Part shown: one piece after another, positions 16,855-26,994 of the stretch
How positions within the stretch are numbered: the first letter of the stretch is position 1
How the letters are laid out: each line of letters starts with the position of its first letter
NCBI RefSeq assembly: GCF_024505085.1
Contig: NZ_JANIBC010000001.1
Span: forward strand, 124,001 to 188,000
Direction: 5' to 3'
Length of the DNA stretch: 64,000 nucleotides
Origin: Parvularcula maris
GTDB lineage: Bacteria; Pseudomonadota; Alphaproteobacteria; Caulobacterales; Parvularculaceae
Translations under genes and position numbers: made by a program
The notes under the pieces: generated by a model
What the model was told of the DNA's origin: nothing
The model's database searches: none
The model's input: only the letters and a program-made list of their open reading frames with translations

Positions 16855-17790
16855 CTACTCAGCAGCTTCAGGCAGCTCGGCTACAGCCTCGTCCTCGACC
16901 GAAGCCTCGCCCTCGTCGTCATTGGCCGCTTCGATCACCGCCTCGGGCGCCATCAGCACGCTCAGGATGGCGCCGAGCTCCGCGGTCATCTGGCGGCGGT
17001 CGGTGACCCGGTCCACCATCCCCTTCTCGCGCAGGTACTCGGACTTCTGGAAGTCCTCGGGCAGCTTCTCGCGGATGGTCTGCTCGATCACCCGAGGGCC
17101 TGCGAAGCCGATGAGGGCGCCCGGTTCGGCCAGGTGGATATCGCCCAGCATGGCGTAGCTCGCCGTGACCCCGCCGGTGGTGGGGTTGGTGAGGACCACG
17201 ATATAGGGCAGCCCCGCCTCGCGCAGCTTCTGCACCGCGATGGTCGAGCGCGGCATTTGCATCAGGGAGAGAATGCCCTCCTGCATGCGCGCGCCGCCCG
17301 ATGCGGTGACGACGATCAGCGCAGCGCGGGCCTCCACGGCGGCGTCGGCCGCGGCGAGAAGCCCCTCGCCAATGGCCGTGCCCATGGAGCCGCCCATGAA
17401 GCGGAAGTTCTGCACGGCTACGACCGCCGCGCGCTCCCCGATCCGGCCCCGGCCCACCAGCAGCGCATCGCGCTCGCCCGTGCGCTTGCGGTAGTCCTTG
17501 AGCCGCGCGACATAGGGCTTGGTGTCCCTGAACTTGAGCGGATCGTCGGCGGTATGGGGCAGCTCGATGCGCTCCCACTTCTCACCCAGAAGGCTGTTCA
17601 GCCGGGCACCAGCGGGTAGCGGGTGATGGAAGCCGCAGGAGGGGCAGACCATCTCTTCGGCCTCTAAGTCCTTGCCGTAGGTCATCTGCTCGCAGGACGG
17701 GCACTTCGTCCACAAGGCGTCGGACTTGTCGTCTTGCTGCCGAAACATCTTCTTGATGCCCGGAGGGGTGATGTCGTCGAGCCAGCTCAT
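16855..17790 (-). CDS. accD: Acetyl-CoA carboxylase carboxyltransferase subunit beta
   Basis: 311 residues. The N-terminal zinc ribbon is Cys30, Cys33, Cys49 and Cys52; the crotonase-fold carboxyltransferase domain follows with 'VVTASGGARMQEG', 'MPRSTIAVQKLREAGLPYIV' and 'NPTTGGVTASYAMLGDIHLA', then 'ALIGFAGPRVIEQTI'. With AccA it moves the carboxyl from biotin on AccB to acetyl-CoA, the first step of fatty acid synthesis. An acidic tail of about 30 residues follows the domain. Its start overlaps the trpA stop by four bases. Confidence 0.97.
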   Translation of the reverse strand: MSWLDDITPPGIKKMFRQQDDKSDALWTKCPSCEQMTYGKDLEAEEMVCPSCGFHHPLPAGARLNSLLGEKWERIELPHTADDPLKFRDTKPYVARLKDYRKRTGERDALLVGRGRIGERAAVVAVQNFRFMGGSMGTAIGEGLLAAADAAVEARAALIVVTASGGARMQEGILSLMQMPRSTIAVQKLREAGLPYIVVLTNPTTGGVTASYAMLGDIHLAEPGALIGFAGPRVIEQTIREKLPEDFQKSEYLREKGMVDRVTDRRQMTAELGAILSVLMAPEAVIEAANDDEGEASVEDEAVAELPEAAE

Positions 17791-18584
17791 GAAACGCTCC
17801 CTTCGCCGTGGACGGCGGCGGCGATCTCCCGCGCCAGATCCAATGTGGCCTCGTGCCCCCTTACCGCAAGCGTCTTAACCAGCGCTGAGCCGACGACCAC
17901 GGCATCGGCATGTTGCGCCGCAGCACGGGCTGAGACCGCATCCTTGATGCCGAAACCGGCCGCAATGGGCAAGCTGGTGCGTTCCCTGAGCCGCGCAATG
18001 GCCTCGCCAAGCTCGTCATCGGCGGCCGAGCGGTCGCCCGTCACCCCGGCCACGGCCACGTAGTAGAGAAAGCCCGAAGCGCGCTCGAGCACGGCGTCGA
18101 TCCTGTCCTCGCGGGTGGTGGGGGTGGCGAGGCGGATCATCGAAAGACCCGCCTTATGAGCCATCATGTCGAGCCCGCTGCTCTCCTCGGGGGGCAGGTC
18201 CACGACGATCAGCCCATCGGCGCCCGCTTCGACGGCATCGCTGGCGAAGTCCGGCCCGTATTGCAGCACCGGGTTGGCGTAGCCCATCAGGATCACGGGC
18301 GTCTCATGCCCCGCCTGCCTGAAGCGGCGCACCATCTCCATCGTCTTCTTGAGGGTCTGCCCGCCAGCCAGCGCCCGCTGCCCCGCCTCGGCGATGACCG
18401 GACCGTCGGCCATGGGGTCGGTGAAGGGAAAGCCCACCTCGATCACGTCCGCCCCGGCGCCCGGCAAGGCATGAAGAAGCCCCTCGGAGGCTTCGAGGTC
18501 GGGATCGCCGCCCATGATGAAGGGAATGAAGGCACGGCGGCCTTCGGCGCGGAGCCGGTCGAAGGTAGGGGTCAGTCTGGTCAC
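17787..18584 (-). CDS. trpA: Tryptophan synthase alpha subunit
   Basis: 265-residue TIM barrel that splits indole-3-glycerol phosphate into indole and glyceraldehyde-3-phosphate; indole is channelled to TrpB. Catalytic Glu is in 'VIEVGFPFTDPMADGPVI' (about 47-64), the second acid in 'GLIVVDLPPEE' and the phosphate-binding segment is 'PIAAGFGIKD'. Length is normal. It precedes accD with a four-base overlap. The usual neighbour trpB lies 4.9 kb away because other genes intervene. Confidence 0.97.
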   Translation of the reverse strand: MTRLTPTFDRLRAEGRRAFIPFIMGGDPDLEASEGLLHALPGAGADVIEVGFPFTDPMADGPVIAEAGQRALAGGQTLKKTMEMVRRFRQAGHETPVILMGYANPVLQYGPDFASDAVEAGADGLIVVDLPPEESSGLDMMAHKAGLSMIRLATPTTREDRIDAVLERASGFLYYVAVAGVTGDRSAADDELGEAIARLRERTSLPIAAGFGIKDAVSARAAAQHADAVVVGSALVKTLAVRGHEATLDLAREIAAAVHGEGSVS

Positions 18585-18663
18585 GGGCGCTCCATGGATA
18601 AAGAGCGCGGGACTTGCAAGCCGCCGCCCTCCTCAAACTGAGAAGGGCGGGTCGGCGCTGCGC

Positions 18664-20388
18664 TCACTCTACGGGCGGAAAGACCACATCCGTATAGTCG
18701 ATGGTGACCGTGCTGAGGCCGCTGGTGGCGTAGTGCCAGGTGTAGTCCCTCGGTCCCGCCTTCACCTTGTCCGAGCTCGCCCAGTCCCTGTAGAACATGG
18801 TGTTCAGCGTGATCTCGGCTTCGGTATGCTGCCGGTCCGAGATGTTCAGGATGCCCATCTTGATATTGGTGGGGTCCCATTCGTCGCGAAGGCTGCGGCG
18901 CTCGCCGTGCTTGGCGATGAAGTCGGCCACGGTGAACTCGATCGCATCAGGGGCGTAGACCTCGTCCGTATCGCAGACCATCGTATCACCTTCCGCCTTG
19001 CACTCGTCGGGCAGGTTCAAGGTGGGAAGGGCGTGGTAGACTTCCGTGCTGTCCGCGGCGTCGAGGAGTCCCATCATGTAGAGGAAGATCTCTGACCAGC
19101 GTCCGTCCTCATCGTCCACGGGGGCGAGGCGGAATACATCTTCAGTGGAAGTTGCTTCGAGATCGACTGAGTACTTCGTCGTTTCAGGAGGGAAGCGGAC
19201 GACGATCTCCTTCAGGTCTCCGTCACCCCTGTACCACATCGGCCCCTGCAGCGTGCCGTCGGTGGTGTTCTGCCCTTCGATGTGGACACCGTCGCCGAAG
19301 TTCCAGGCGCCATCTTCCGTGGACGGGAAGTTTCTTGTTTCGATGCCCAGCAGAGCATGACCGATCTCGTGGGTCATGCCGCCTTCGAAGGTGTGAGCGG
19401 CGAAGTTGACGCCCATCAGTTCGGGGTGGGCCGCACCGTCAACCATGACATGGAAATTGTTCTTCACCCCGGTCTCGAGACCGATGTTCTCGACCCAGTC
19501 GTTGGCTCTCGCGTAGTTCGCGCCAGCGAAAGGCTGGCTGGTGTCGCGGGTCTGGATAGTGAACAGGTCGAAGACGTTACCGGCAATGCCCCAAGCGTAG
19601 AGATAGGGCGTGCCCCGGTCCGGGTTCGAGAGCTCCCAGAACGCCTCGGTGCGCACGGCGTACTCGTCGCCGATGGAGAGGAAGAAACCGGCGTCGTTCA
19701 TCCGCACGCCGTCCATCACGTCACGCACCTCGACCGTGCCTCTCAGGGCGGGGTTCAGGAAGGTCGTGTGGTCGCGCCTGACCCAGTCCTCGACCAGCGT
19801 GAAGCGGGCTTCGAGGCAGGAGGCGGTGAAGACGCCGTCCCCCGCCGTCAGGTCGCCGTTCGTTCCGTCGTCATAGAGGTAGGGGTCGATATCGCCGCCC
19901 ATGTCTTTCATGGGAAAGCCCTGGCCGAACTCGGACACACGCATGCGCGATGCCCCTGAACCGTCGCGGCGGTAGTAGGTGAAGGTCTCGTCCATGAAAA
20001 TCGTACCGGGCTCCGTCAGACGGACGGCATCCGTGTGGCTGTCGATCATCGCTTGGGTGGTCAAGGCGTGGCTGGGAGAAACGTTCTCACCGAGCAAGCA
20101 CGAGCCCACCCGCGAAGGCTCCCACGCTTTGTCGAAGGTGGTGTCCTCGGCATTGACGACAGGCAGAATACCGGGGTTGGCGAAGACCGCGCCTTCAGCG
20201 GCGGATGCCGGGGGAGTCGGATCGGGCTCGGGTTCAGGCGTCGGCTCCGGAGCTGGCGTCGGATCGGACGGCGCAGGCGCTGAGGGCTGCGGGGTCGATT
20301 GGCTTCCCCCACCGCCGCCGCCGCAGCCGGCCAACAGAAACGCGACAGCGCTTGCCGACAGCGCGGCCTTTACAGGAAAACTGGTCAT
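18664..20388 (-). CDS. Secreted lipoprotein with HExxH zinc-protease motif
   Basis: 574 residues from ATG 20388, preferred over GTG 20418 because it gives a standard lipoprotein signal: MTSFPVKAALSASAVAFLLA then the lipobox cysteine, followed by a polyglycine run and a Pro/Glu linker of about 45 residues. The next region contains 'DPYLYDDGTNGDLTAGDGVF', a pattern typical of choice-of-anchor X-like domains. The centre has 'MTHEIGHALLGIET', a zincin active-site motif (HExxH plus GxxG). I do not recognise a named peptidase family. It lies in the block that separates trpA from trpB. Confidence 0.8.
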   Translation of the reverse strand: MTSFPVKAALSASAVAFLLAGCGGGGGGSQSTPQPSAPAPSDPTPAPEPTPEPEPDPTPPASAAEGAVFANPGILPVVNAEDTTFDKAWEPSRVGSCLLGENVSPSHALTTQAMIDSHTDAVRLTEPGTIFMDETFTYYRRDGSGASRMRVSEFGQGFPMKDMGGDIDPYLYDDGTNGDLTAGDGVFTASCLEARFTLVEDWVRRDHTTFLNPALRGTVEVRDVMDGVRMNDAGFFLSIGDEYAVRTEAFWELSNPDRGTPYLYAWGIAGNVFDLFTIQTRDTSQPFAGANYARANDWVENIGLETGVKNNFHVMVDGAAHPELMGVNFAAHTFEGGMTHEIGHALLGIETRNFPSTEDGAWNFGDGVHIEGQNTTDGTLQGPMWYRGDGDLKEIVVRFPPETTKYSVDLEATSTEDVFRLAPVDDEDGRWSEIFLYMMGLLDAADSTEVYHALPTLNLPDECKAEGDTMVCDTDEVYAPDAIEFTVADFIAKHGERRSLRDEWDPTNIKMGILNISDRQHTEAEITLNTMFYRDWASSDKVKAGPRDYTWHYATSGLSTVTIDYTDVVFPPVE

Positions 20389-20483
20389 GATCGTACTGCC
20401 CCTTACCGCCGTACTCACGGCGCTGTGACGTTAGATCACAACGGTTAGGCGGCAGCAAGATGGATGCACCGGCTTGGACAAGG

Positions 20484-22835
20484 CTAATGGGTTGAGCCGA
20501 TAGGGCTTCCCGGCGGGATGACCGGCTCTTCGGGCACGCGGCTGCGGCTCATGGCGGGGGCTTGGAGGTGGCTCTCGATCTCAGCGGCGAGGAAGGCCGA
20601 TTGGGCGTCCGGCCTTCGGTCGAGGAACGCTGCCAAGCTCCGCAGCGCCGATTGCAGCTCGGCACGGACCGCCGTCGAGAGGCCGTCCCCATCCGCTGTA
20701 ATGAGCGCCGCCACCAGCCGCGCCTCGACGAGGCGGGCGAGGGCCTCCTCCTGCCCGTTAGTGCTCTCGGCGTTCAGCGTGCGGCGGATGAGGGTGTCCA
20801 GCACTTCCGCCACCGACGGGTTGTCGCTCCGCCGTGCGTGGAACTGCGCGAGCCGCTCCAGCCTCGCCGGTGCCAAGATGGCGCCGAGGGTGATGTCGGC
20901 GGAGGCCTCGGCGGCGCTCATCAGGTCGAAGACCGCGCCGGTCTCGCTGCCGAACTGCTCCCTCGCGGAAGCGAAGGGCATGGCTCCTGCGCCCGGCGGA
21001 AGCTGAGCGAGGAGGTCTTCGCTGACGGCTAGGAAGGAGGGCGTCAGGGTACGCATAACCGCATCTAGCGCTTCTCGCTGCTGTTCGGCGGGTACGACCT
21101 CAACCGGCGTAGGGTCGCCGCCTGCCTGTCCGTAGGCGAAGCTTGCCCCGCCGATGGATTTGGCGGCGGCGGCGGTCTGGTAGCGGTGGTAGAGATAGAT
21201 CGGCACCAGCACCTGGCGAAGGCGGTCGGCGGCCTGACCCTCGGCCACACGGTCCTCACCGAAATTCTCGAGGGCAATGCGGCGCACCTCAATCACATTA
21301 GCAAGCTCCGCCACCGGATCATTGCCGTTGTCCCAGACGGCGGCTTGGGGATGAGCCGTACCCGCGCCCCTGCCATGGCCGTCCTGGATGAAGGGCAGGC
21401 CCTTCTCGCGTGCCTCCTCGATCAGCGTAACGGCATCCTCCCCGCCATAGAGCCAGCGCACGGTGAGTTTGTCCCACTCGCCGAGGCCGGTGTCATAGAC
21501 CTGGCTGAAGTCGAGCTCGCCGTTCCGTGCGATGACGAAAGGCGCAGGGTAGTCCATGACTGAAGAGCGATCGGCAGTGCTGGCCGCGAAGTTGTGGCCG
21601 AAGCCGAGGGCGTGGCCGACCTCATGGGCCGCAAGCTGACGAATGCGGGCGAGGCTCATCTCGGTGGGGTCGTCCGCGTTGCCGCTGCCCGTGGCGCCTG
21701 TGCCTGCCAGCCCTTCGAAGATCATCCGGTCCTGGCGCACGCGCTGGGAGCCTAAGATGACGTTGCCCTTCAGCATCTCGCCGGTGCGGGGGTCCGCCAC
21801 GGCGCCGCCATAGGACCAGCCGCGGGTCTGCCGGTGCACCCAGCGGATCACGTTGTAGCGGATGTCGCTGGGATGAATGCCCTCGGGCAGCTCCTCGACG
21901 CGGTACATATCGGGTAGACCCGCCGCCTCGAAACCCTCCGCCCACCAACCGGCGCCTTCGATGAGGGCGGACTTGACCGGTTCGGGCGCGCCTCGGTCCA
22001 CATAGAAGACGATGGGTTCGCCCTCTTCAATGCGGTGGCGCAGGGCGAAGGCGCGGGGGACCTCTTCGTTCAGGGGTGCGGAGTAGTCGTAAACCACCGC
22101 CTCGAACGTACCGAAGCGAGCATCCGCAGGCTTCATCTCGTAGCCCTCACCCGGTAGCCTCGCGAGGGTGTGGTGGAGGGTCAGGGTGACGGCCTTGGCA
22201 TAGGGTGCGGTACGCTGAATCTCCGTCTGTGGCTCGTTGCCTGAGAAAGTCAGCTCGACGTCGATCTCGGTGTTGTCGTCGAAGCCCAGAACCGAGCCCT
22301 GGGAAAGCATGGAGCGCTCCTTGTCGAGGCTGAAGCCGTCCAGCACCTCGCCGATGCCAAGAAGGTCGGAGAGGAAGAGATCGGTCACATCGACCCTGAC
22401 CCCGTTATCGGTCACCTCTTCGGCGGTCTTGGAGAAGAGGATTGAGCGGCCGAAGCTCTCTTCCACTGCGCGGCGCTCGTCCTCGTTCTCGGCACTGGCG
22501 CGGAAGGCGCTGTTCTCCGCCTCCACGGTCACGCGGCTACCGTTCGTCCGGAAGCGGATCACCCGGCCCCGCTCCCCGAAGCCCCGGTCGAGGCCGATAG
22601 GGTTCGACCCCAGCCCAGCGGTCAGGGACATGGCGTGGATGGCGCGCAGGTTCACCCCGTTCTCGTCCGCAGGCGGCAGGGTCGCGATCAGCCTGCCGTC
22701 CTCGGTCAGCTCCAGGGGGAGGAAGCCGGAGACGCTCTCGGCGATCTCCGTTTCGTCGTCCTGGTTCTCGGGCGTATCGGCGCCGCTGCAGGCCATCAGC
22801 ATCGCGGCAGCGCTTATGAGAAGTAGGTTGCGCAT
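20484..22835 (-). CDS. Zinc-dependent metalloprotease lipoprotein (DUF5117/DUF4953 type)
   Basis: 783 residues from ATG 22835 (GAGGGG nine bases upstream); ATG 22844 is an alternative with no room for a binding site. MRNLLLISAAAMLMACSG is a lipoprotein signal. The first half is the beta-rich DUF5117-like region; the second carries the metzincin motif 'AAHEVGHALGFGHN' (about 400-413) with the third His ligand, then 'SSVMDYPAP' whose Met may form the Met-turn. The architecture matches a family of large secreted zinc proteases common in Bacteroidetes and some alphaproteobacteria. It follows the other HExxH lipoprotein's start by 95 bases in the same direction, so the two may be co-transcribed. 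Confidence 0.9.
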   Translation of the reverse strand: MRNLLLISAAAMLMACSGADTPENQDDETEIAESVSGFLPLELTEDGRLIATLPPADENGVNLRAIHAMSLTAGLGSNPIGLDRGFGERGRVIRFRTNGSRVTVEAENSAFRASAENEDERRAVEESFGRSILFSKTAEEVTDNGVRVDVTDLFLSDLLGIGEVLDGFSLDKERSMLSQGSVLGFDDNTEIDVELTFSGNEPQTEIQRTAPYAKAVTLTLHHTLARLPGEGYEMKPADARFGTFEAVVYDYSAPLNEEVPRAFALRHRIEEGEPIVFYVDRGAPEPVKSALIEGAGWWAEGFEAAGLPDMYRVEELPEGIHPSDIRYNVIRWVHRQTRGWSYGGAVADPRTGEMLKGNVILGSQRVRQDRMIFEGLAGTGATGSGNADDPTEMSLARIRQLAAHEVGHALGFGHNFAASTADRSSVMDYPAPFVIARNGELDFSQVYDTGLGEWDKLTVRWLYGGEDAVTLIEEAREKGLPFIQDGHGRGAGTAHPQAAVWDNGNDPVAELANVIEVRRIALENFGEDRVAEGQAADRLRQVLVPIYLYHRYQTAAAAKSIGGASFAYGQAGGDPTPVEVVPAEQQREALDAVMRTLTPSFLAVSEDLLAQLPPGAGAMPFASAREQFGSETGAVFDLMSAAEASADITLGAILAPARLERLAQFHARRSDNPSVAEVLDTLIRRTLNAESTNGQEEALARLVEARLVAALITADGDGLSTAVRAELQSALRSLAAFLDRRPDAQSAFLAAEIESHLQAPAMSRSRVPEEPVIPPGSPIGSTH

Positions 22836-22977
22836 GGTGGTCATCCCCTCGTCCCGGCCACGCTACGCAAGGCGGGGAGGGGCGACAAGGCTGCGTTCCA
22901 CCAATCGCCATGGAGGATAAAGCTTATCGGGACTGAACATATGACGGCGGGAGGGCGGTCCGGTTAGGCTACGTTTC

Positions 22978-23343
22978 ATGGAGATACTTACCCGCATCGC
23001 ATGGGCCGCTCTCGCCCTTCTGCACCTCGCTCCCGCTGCCGTTCTGTTCATCCCCTCGATGGTAAGCAGGCTCTACGGCGCCGATCCATCAGGGGATGTG
23101 GGCGTGCTCCTGGTCCATCGCGGGGCGCTGTTCCTGGCGGTGGTGCTGGTATCGCTACTCGCCGTCTTCGACCCTAGCGCGAGACGCGCTGCCAGTCTGG
23201 TTGCGGCAGTCAGTATGCTGGGTTTTATAGTGGTCTATGCGAGAGCGGGAATGCCTGAGGGCGCGCTGGCCAAAATCGCTGTAGCCGACGCTATGGGTTT
23301 GGTCCCGCTGGCGCTGGTTCTGTGGACGGCTTGGAGGGGGTAG
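22978..23343 (+). CDS. Small four-helix inner-membrane protein
   Basis: 121 residues almost entirely of hydrophobic helices (about 5-27, 42-63, 69-87 and 98-117) with short loops and 'LYGADPSGDVGVLLVHRGAL' between the first two. Similar proteins occur in alphaproteobacteria and some are mislabelled as phosphopantetheine adenylyltransferase in databases; nothing here resembles that enzyme. The function is unknown. It is divergent from the metalloprotease gene and convergent with trpB. Confidence 0.78.
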   Translation: MEILTRIAWAALALLHLAPAAVLFIPSMVSRLYGADPSGDVGVLLVHRGALFLAVVLVSLLAVFDPSARRAASLVAAVSMLGFIVVYARAGMPEGALAKIAVADAMGLVPLALVLWTAWRG

Positions 23344-23357
23344 GTCTTTTGCTCCGT

Positions 23358-23454
23358 CTTCCCATGGTCGCGTAGCGATCCGTGAGACCCATCTCCTAAA
23401 GAGTGTTCCAGGTGGGCCGTTCGGAGTTGGGTCCCACGGACAAGCCGTGGGAAG
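23358..23454. repeat. Family D repeat, copy D1
   Basis: Sits between the convergent small membrane gene and trpB. Ends are CTTCCCATGG and CCGTGGGAAG, with inner TAGCGATCC..GACCCATCTCC and GTTGGGTCCCACGG blocks that pair. Both this copy and D2 (49165-49274) are preceded by CTTTTGC, so the repeat unit may extend a few bases to the left. Confidence 0.75.
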
Positions 23455-23475
23455 GCGTCTCAAAAGAAGACGAGC

Positions 23476-24726
<1,251 letters not shown>

Positions 24727-24818
24727 GGCGGTCTCCGTAGAGAGGCGCTGTAGCGAGCTGTTGCCTTCTTGGAAACACCTGCAAGATGGGGCCATTCTCC
24801 ACACCTCGAAGGGCAGCT

Positions 24819-25223
24819 ATGACCTCGCAGTACCTCTCCAACATCGCCCTCGTTGTCAGGGACTACGATGAGGCCATCGCCTACTACACCGGAAAGCTAG
24901 GCTTCGAACTTCTTGAGGATACGAGGCTGTCGGCGACCAAGCGTTGGGTCAGGGTTGCGCCGCCCGGCGGAGCCCAGACGGCACTCCTTCTCGCCAAGGC
25001 CTCAAGCCCTGAGCAGGAGGAAGCCATCGGACGCCAGACCGGGGGGCGGGTGTTCCTCTTTTTGGAGACCGACGATTTCGAGCGCGACTACCGGCGCTAT
25101 CACGAGGCCGGCGTGGCTTTCGTGGAGAAGCCGCGCGGGGAGGAGTACGGCCGGGTGGTTGTTTTCGAGGACCTCTACGGCAACCGCTGGGACCTCATCG
25201 GGCGGCGCGGGCGGCCTGGGTGA
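24819..25223 (+). CDS. VOC family (glyoxalase/dioxygenase-fold) protein
   Basis: 134 residues from ATG 24819 (GAAGGGC upstream). Two beta-alpha-beta-beta-beta units typical of the vicinal oxygen chelate fold: 'NIALVVRDYDEAIAYYTGKLGF' type opening and 'VFEDLYGNRWDLI' closing, where Glu and a nearby His would bind metal. Substrate unknown. It runs opposite to the trp genes and its end overlaps the trpF end by 29 bases, so it looks like an insertion into the trpF-trpB junction. Confidence 0.88.
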   Translation: MTSQYLSNIALVVRDYDEAIAYYTGKLGFELLEDTRLSATKRWVRVAPPGGAQTALLLAKASSPEQEEAIGRQTGGRVFLFLETDDFERDYRRYHEAGVAFVEKPRGEEYGRVVVFEDLYGNRWDLIGRRGRPG

Positions 25224-25851
25224 AGGCGGCGATCAGTTCCGCATCCTTGACGCCCTTCTCCCGCTCCACCCCGGACGAGACATCCACCCCGGCAAAGCTT
25301 GGATGCTTCTGCATCCGGCTCACGGCCTTACCGACATTGCCCGGCGTCAGGCCGCCTCCGAGCAGGAACTTACGCTCGCCCCTATACCCGTCCAGCAAGC
25401 CCCAGTCGAAGGCCTGGCCGTGACCGCCCTGCTGCGCTGAGCCGTCAGGCGGCTTGGCGTCGAAGAGCAGGGCACTGCCCGAGCGCCCATCCGCTGCCTC
25501 AGCCTCTTTCGCCTCCGAAACGGCCACGGCGCGCAAAACCGGTAGGCCGATCTCCGCTTCGACCCGCTCGGCAAAGGCGTCGTCCTCCTGCCCGTGGAGC
25601 TGCACCCGGTCGAGACCCACGGCCTGGTGGGTAGCGGCGACCTCCTCGAACGCGTTGTCCGCGAAGAGGCCCACCACCTCGGCCCGACCGAAGAGGACGT
25701 CCCGCACCTGCCGCGCCTCCCGCAGAGAGACATGGCGCGGGCTCTGACGGGCAAAGACGAGTCCGCCTAGCTGCGCGCCTGCCTCCACGGCAGCGTTCGC
25801 GTCCTCCGGCCTGCGAAGGCCGCAGATCTTGATCAGCAGCGGCTGGGCCAT
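25195..25851 (-). CDS. trpF: Phosphoribosylanthranilate isomerase
   Basis: 218 residues from ATG 25851, which overlaps the lapA stop (TGATG). TIM-barrel enzyme performing the Amadori rearrangement of N-(5-phosphoribosyl)anthranilate. The catalytic cysteine is in 'LIKICGLRRPEDA' (Cys10) and the aspartate in 'LLFDAKPPDG' (about 131). 'LGGGLTPGNVGKAV' binds phosphate, and 'GVDVSSGVEREKGVKD' is the C-terminal signature. The ihfB-lapA-trpF order is the standard alphaproteobacterial one. Confidence 0.96.
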   Translation of the reverse strand: MAQPLLIKICGLRRPEDANAAVEAGAQLGGLVFARQSPRHVSLREARQVRDVLFGRAEVVGLFADNAFEEVAATHQAVGLDRVQLHGQEDDAFAERVEAEIGLPVLRAVAVSEAKEAEAADGRSGSALLFDAKPPDGSAQQGGHGQAFDWGLLDGYRGERKFLLGGGLTPGNVGKAVSRMQKHPSFAGVDVSSGVEREKGVKDAELIAAFTQAARAAR

Positions 25852-26189
25852 CAGCGAAGGGCGGGGAGGGTGGTGCCGCGGCGTCCGGTAGCAGGCGTAT
25901 CGCCTGCCTGCTTCGCCTCGCGCTCCAGCTCGGCAATGCGGCGGCGCTGCTTGCGCGATTTGCGCCGTGTCTTGCCCATGGAGATCCACATGCCCATCGC
26001 CCCCAGGATGAAGCCGATGAACAGCGTTCCGGAAAGGGCCATCCAAAGGGGCGCGGTAACCGATGCCGCGGGGTCCTCGAGCGAGAGAGGGTCGAAGCTG
26101 ACCGTGACCGGCATCCTGTTCGCGAACAGGAAGGCGACCAGCAGAACGGACAGCAGGAACAAGAAGAGGTTGGTGATGAACCGCGACAT
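25851..26189 (-). CDS. lapA: LapA family (DUF1049) inner-membrane protein
   Basis: 112 residues: two hydrophobic helices (about 5-24 and 50-72) with a short loop, then a basic, coiled C-terminal region (KTRRKSRKQRRRIAELE) expected in the cytosol. LapA/YciS works with LapB in controlling lipopolysaccharide synthesis in enterobacteria; in alphaproteobacteria only the LapA-like protein lies here, between ihfB and trpF. The stop overlaps the trpF start by one base. Confidence 0.85.
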   Translation of the reverse strand: MSRFITNLFLFLLSVLLVAFLFANRMPVTVSFDPLSLEDPAASVTAPLWMALSGTLFIGFILGAMGMWISMGKTRRKSRKQRRRIAELEREAKQAGDTPATGRRGTTLPALR

Positions 26190-26261
26190 GCCCGCTATGT
26201 GGCCGGGTTGCAGGTCAAAGGAAAGGTGGCTTGTTGCGTCATCTGCACCGGCGCAGCCTGA

Positions 26262-26549
26262 CTAGCGGTCGTCCTCGTTCAGGCGCTCGCGAATCTCCTT
26301 GCCGGCCTTGAAGAAGGGCACCCACTTCTCCTCCACATCGACGGCATCGCCGGTGCGGGGGTTGCGCCCCTGCCTAGCCTCGCGGTGGCGGACGGAGAAG
26401 GCGCCGAAGCCGCGCAGCTCCACGCGGTCGCCGCTTGCCAGCGCCTCGGTGATCTCTTCGAAGATGACGCCCACGGCCTGTTCGACATCCTTGGCGAAAA
26501 GGTGCGGGTTCTCGTCGGCGAGTTTCTGGATGAGCTCAGACTTGATCAC
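26262..26549 (-). CDS. ihfB: Integration host factor beta subunit
   Basis: 95 residues of the HU/IHF fold: '[17 protein letters not shown]' opening helix, '[20 protein letters not shown]' (about 43-62) for the beta-arm base, then the DNA-intercalating 'NPRTGDAV' with its proline, and '[15 protein letters not shown]' at the end. With IhfA it bends DNA by about 160 degrees at specific sites. It is the first gene of the ihfB-lapA-trpF run. Confidence 0.95.
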   Translation of the reverse strand: MIKSELIQKLADENPHLFAKDVEQAVGVIFEEITEALASGDRVELRGFGAFSVRHREARQGRNPRTGDAVDVEEKWVPFFKAGKEIRERLNEDDR

Positions 26550-26994
26550 GCTTGCGCTCCGGCGGGTCTGCGTTCCTCTTGCGGAGACCGAGGGACGAGG
26601 CGGCTAAACTTAGGATAACTTCTGAAGCACGTTCGTAGCCCACCGGTCAACGGCCCGGCGAGCGGTACTGTCCACTGTCGAGAAGCTGTGAACCACGAGA
26701 ATACTGAGCTGTAAGGACCCTCATCGTGAGCGGATAGGTCCTGTACGTGGTTTTGTGCACGGAGTCCAACCGGTTCCGAAACGATATCTTTGCGACGTCG
26801 TGCCGCACAATCCCATGGTGGTATAAAGGCGAGGTCAGGAAAGAAGCGAGAGATCTCGCTTGAACGTGATGCCGGGGATGCCGCCCGGCGCTGACCTGCC
26901 GCATCGGAAAACCACCGTCTGGCCGGGAAAAGAGCGAGACGCCGCGGGGCTTCTGAACTAACTGCCTTCGAGAAAAAGCATCGCAAGGGGTTCC
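26550..26994. other. 445-base non-coding region between ihfB and ubiE
   Basis: Divergent intergenic region with visibly lower GC than its surroundings. No open frame in it shows protein-like composition; long frames there are shadows reaching in from ubiE. It should carry both promoters. I saw no repeat family member and no tRNA, tmRNA or RNase P consensus. In relatives this spot often borders rpsA, sppA or mutM; none is present. Confidence 0.5.
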
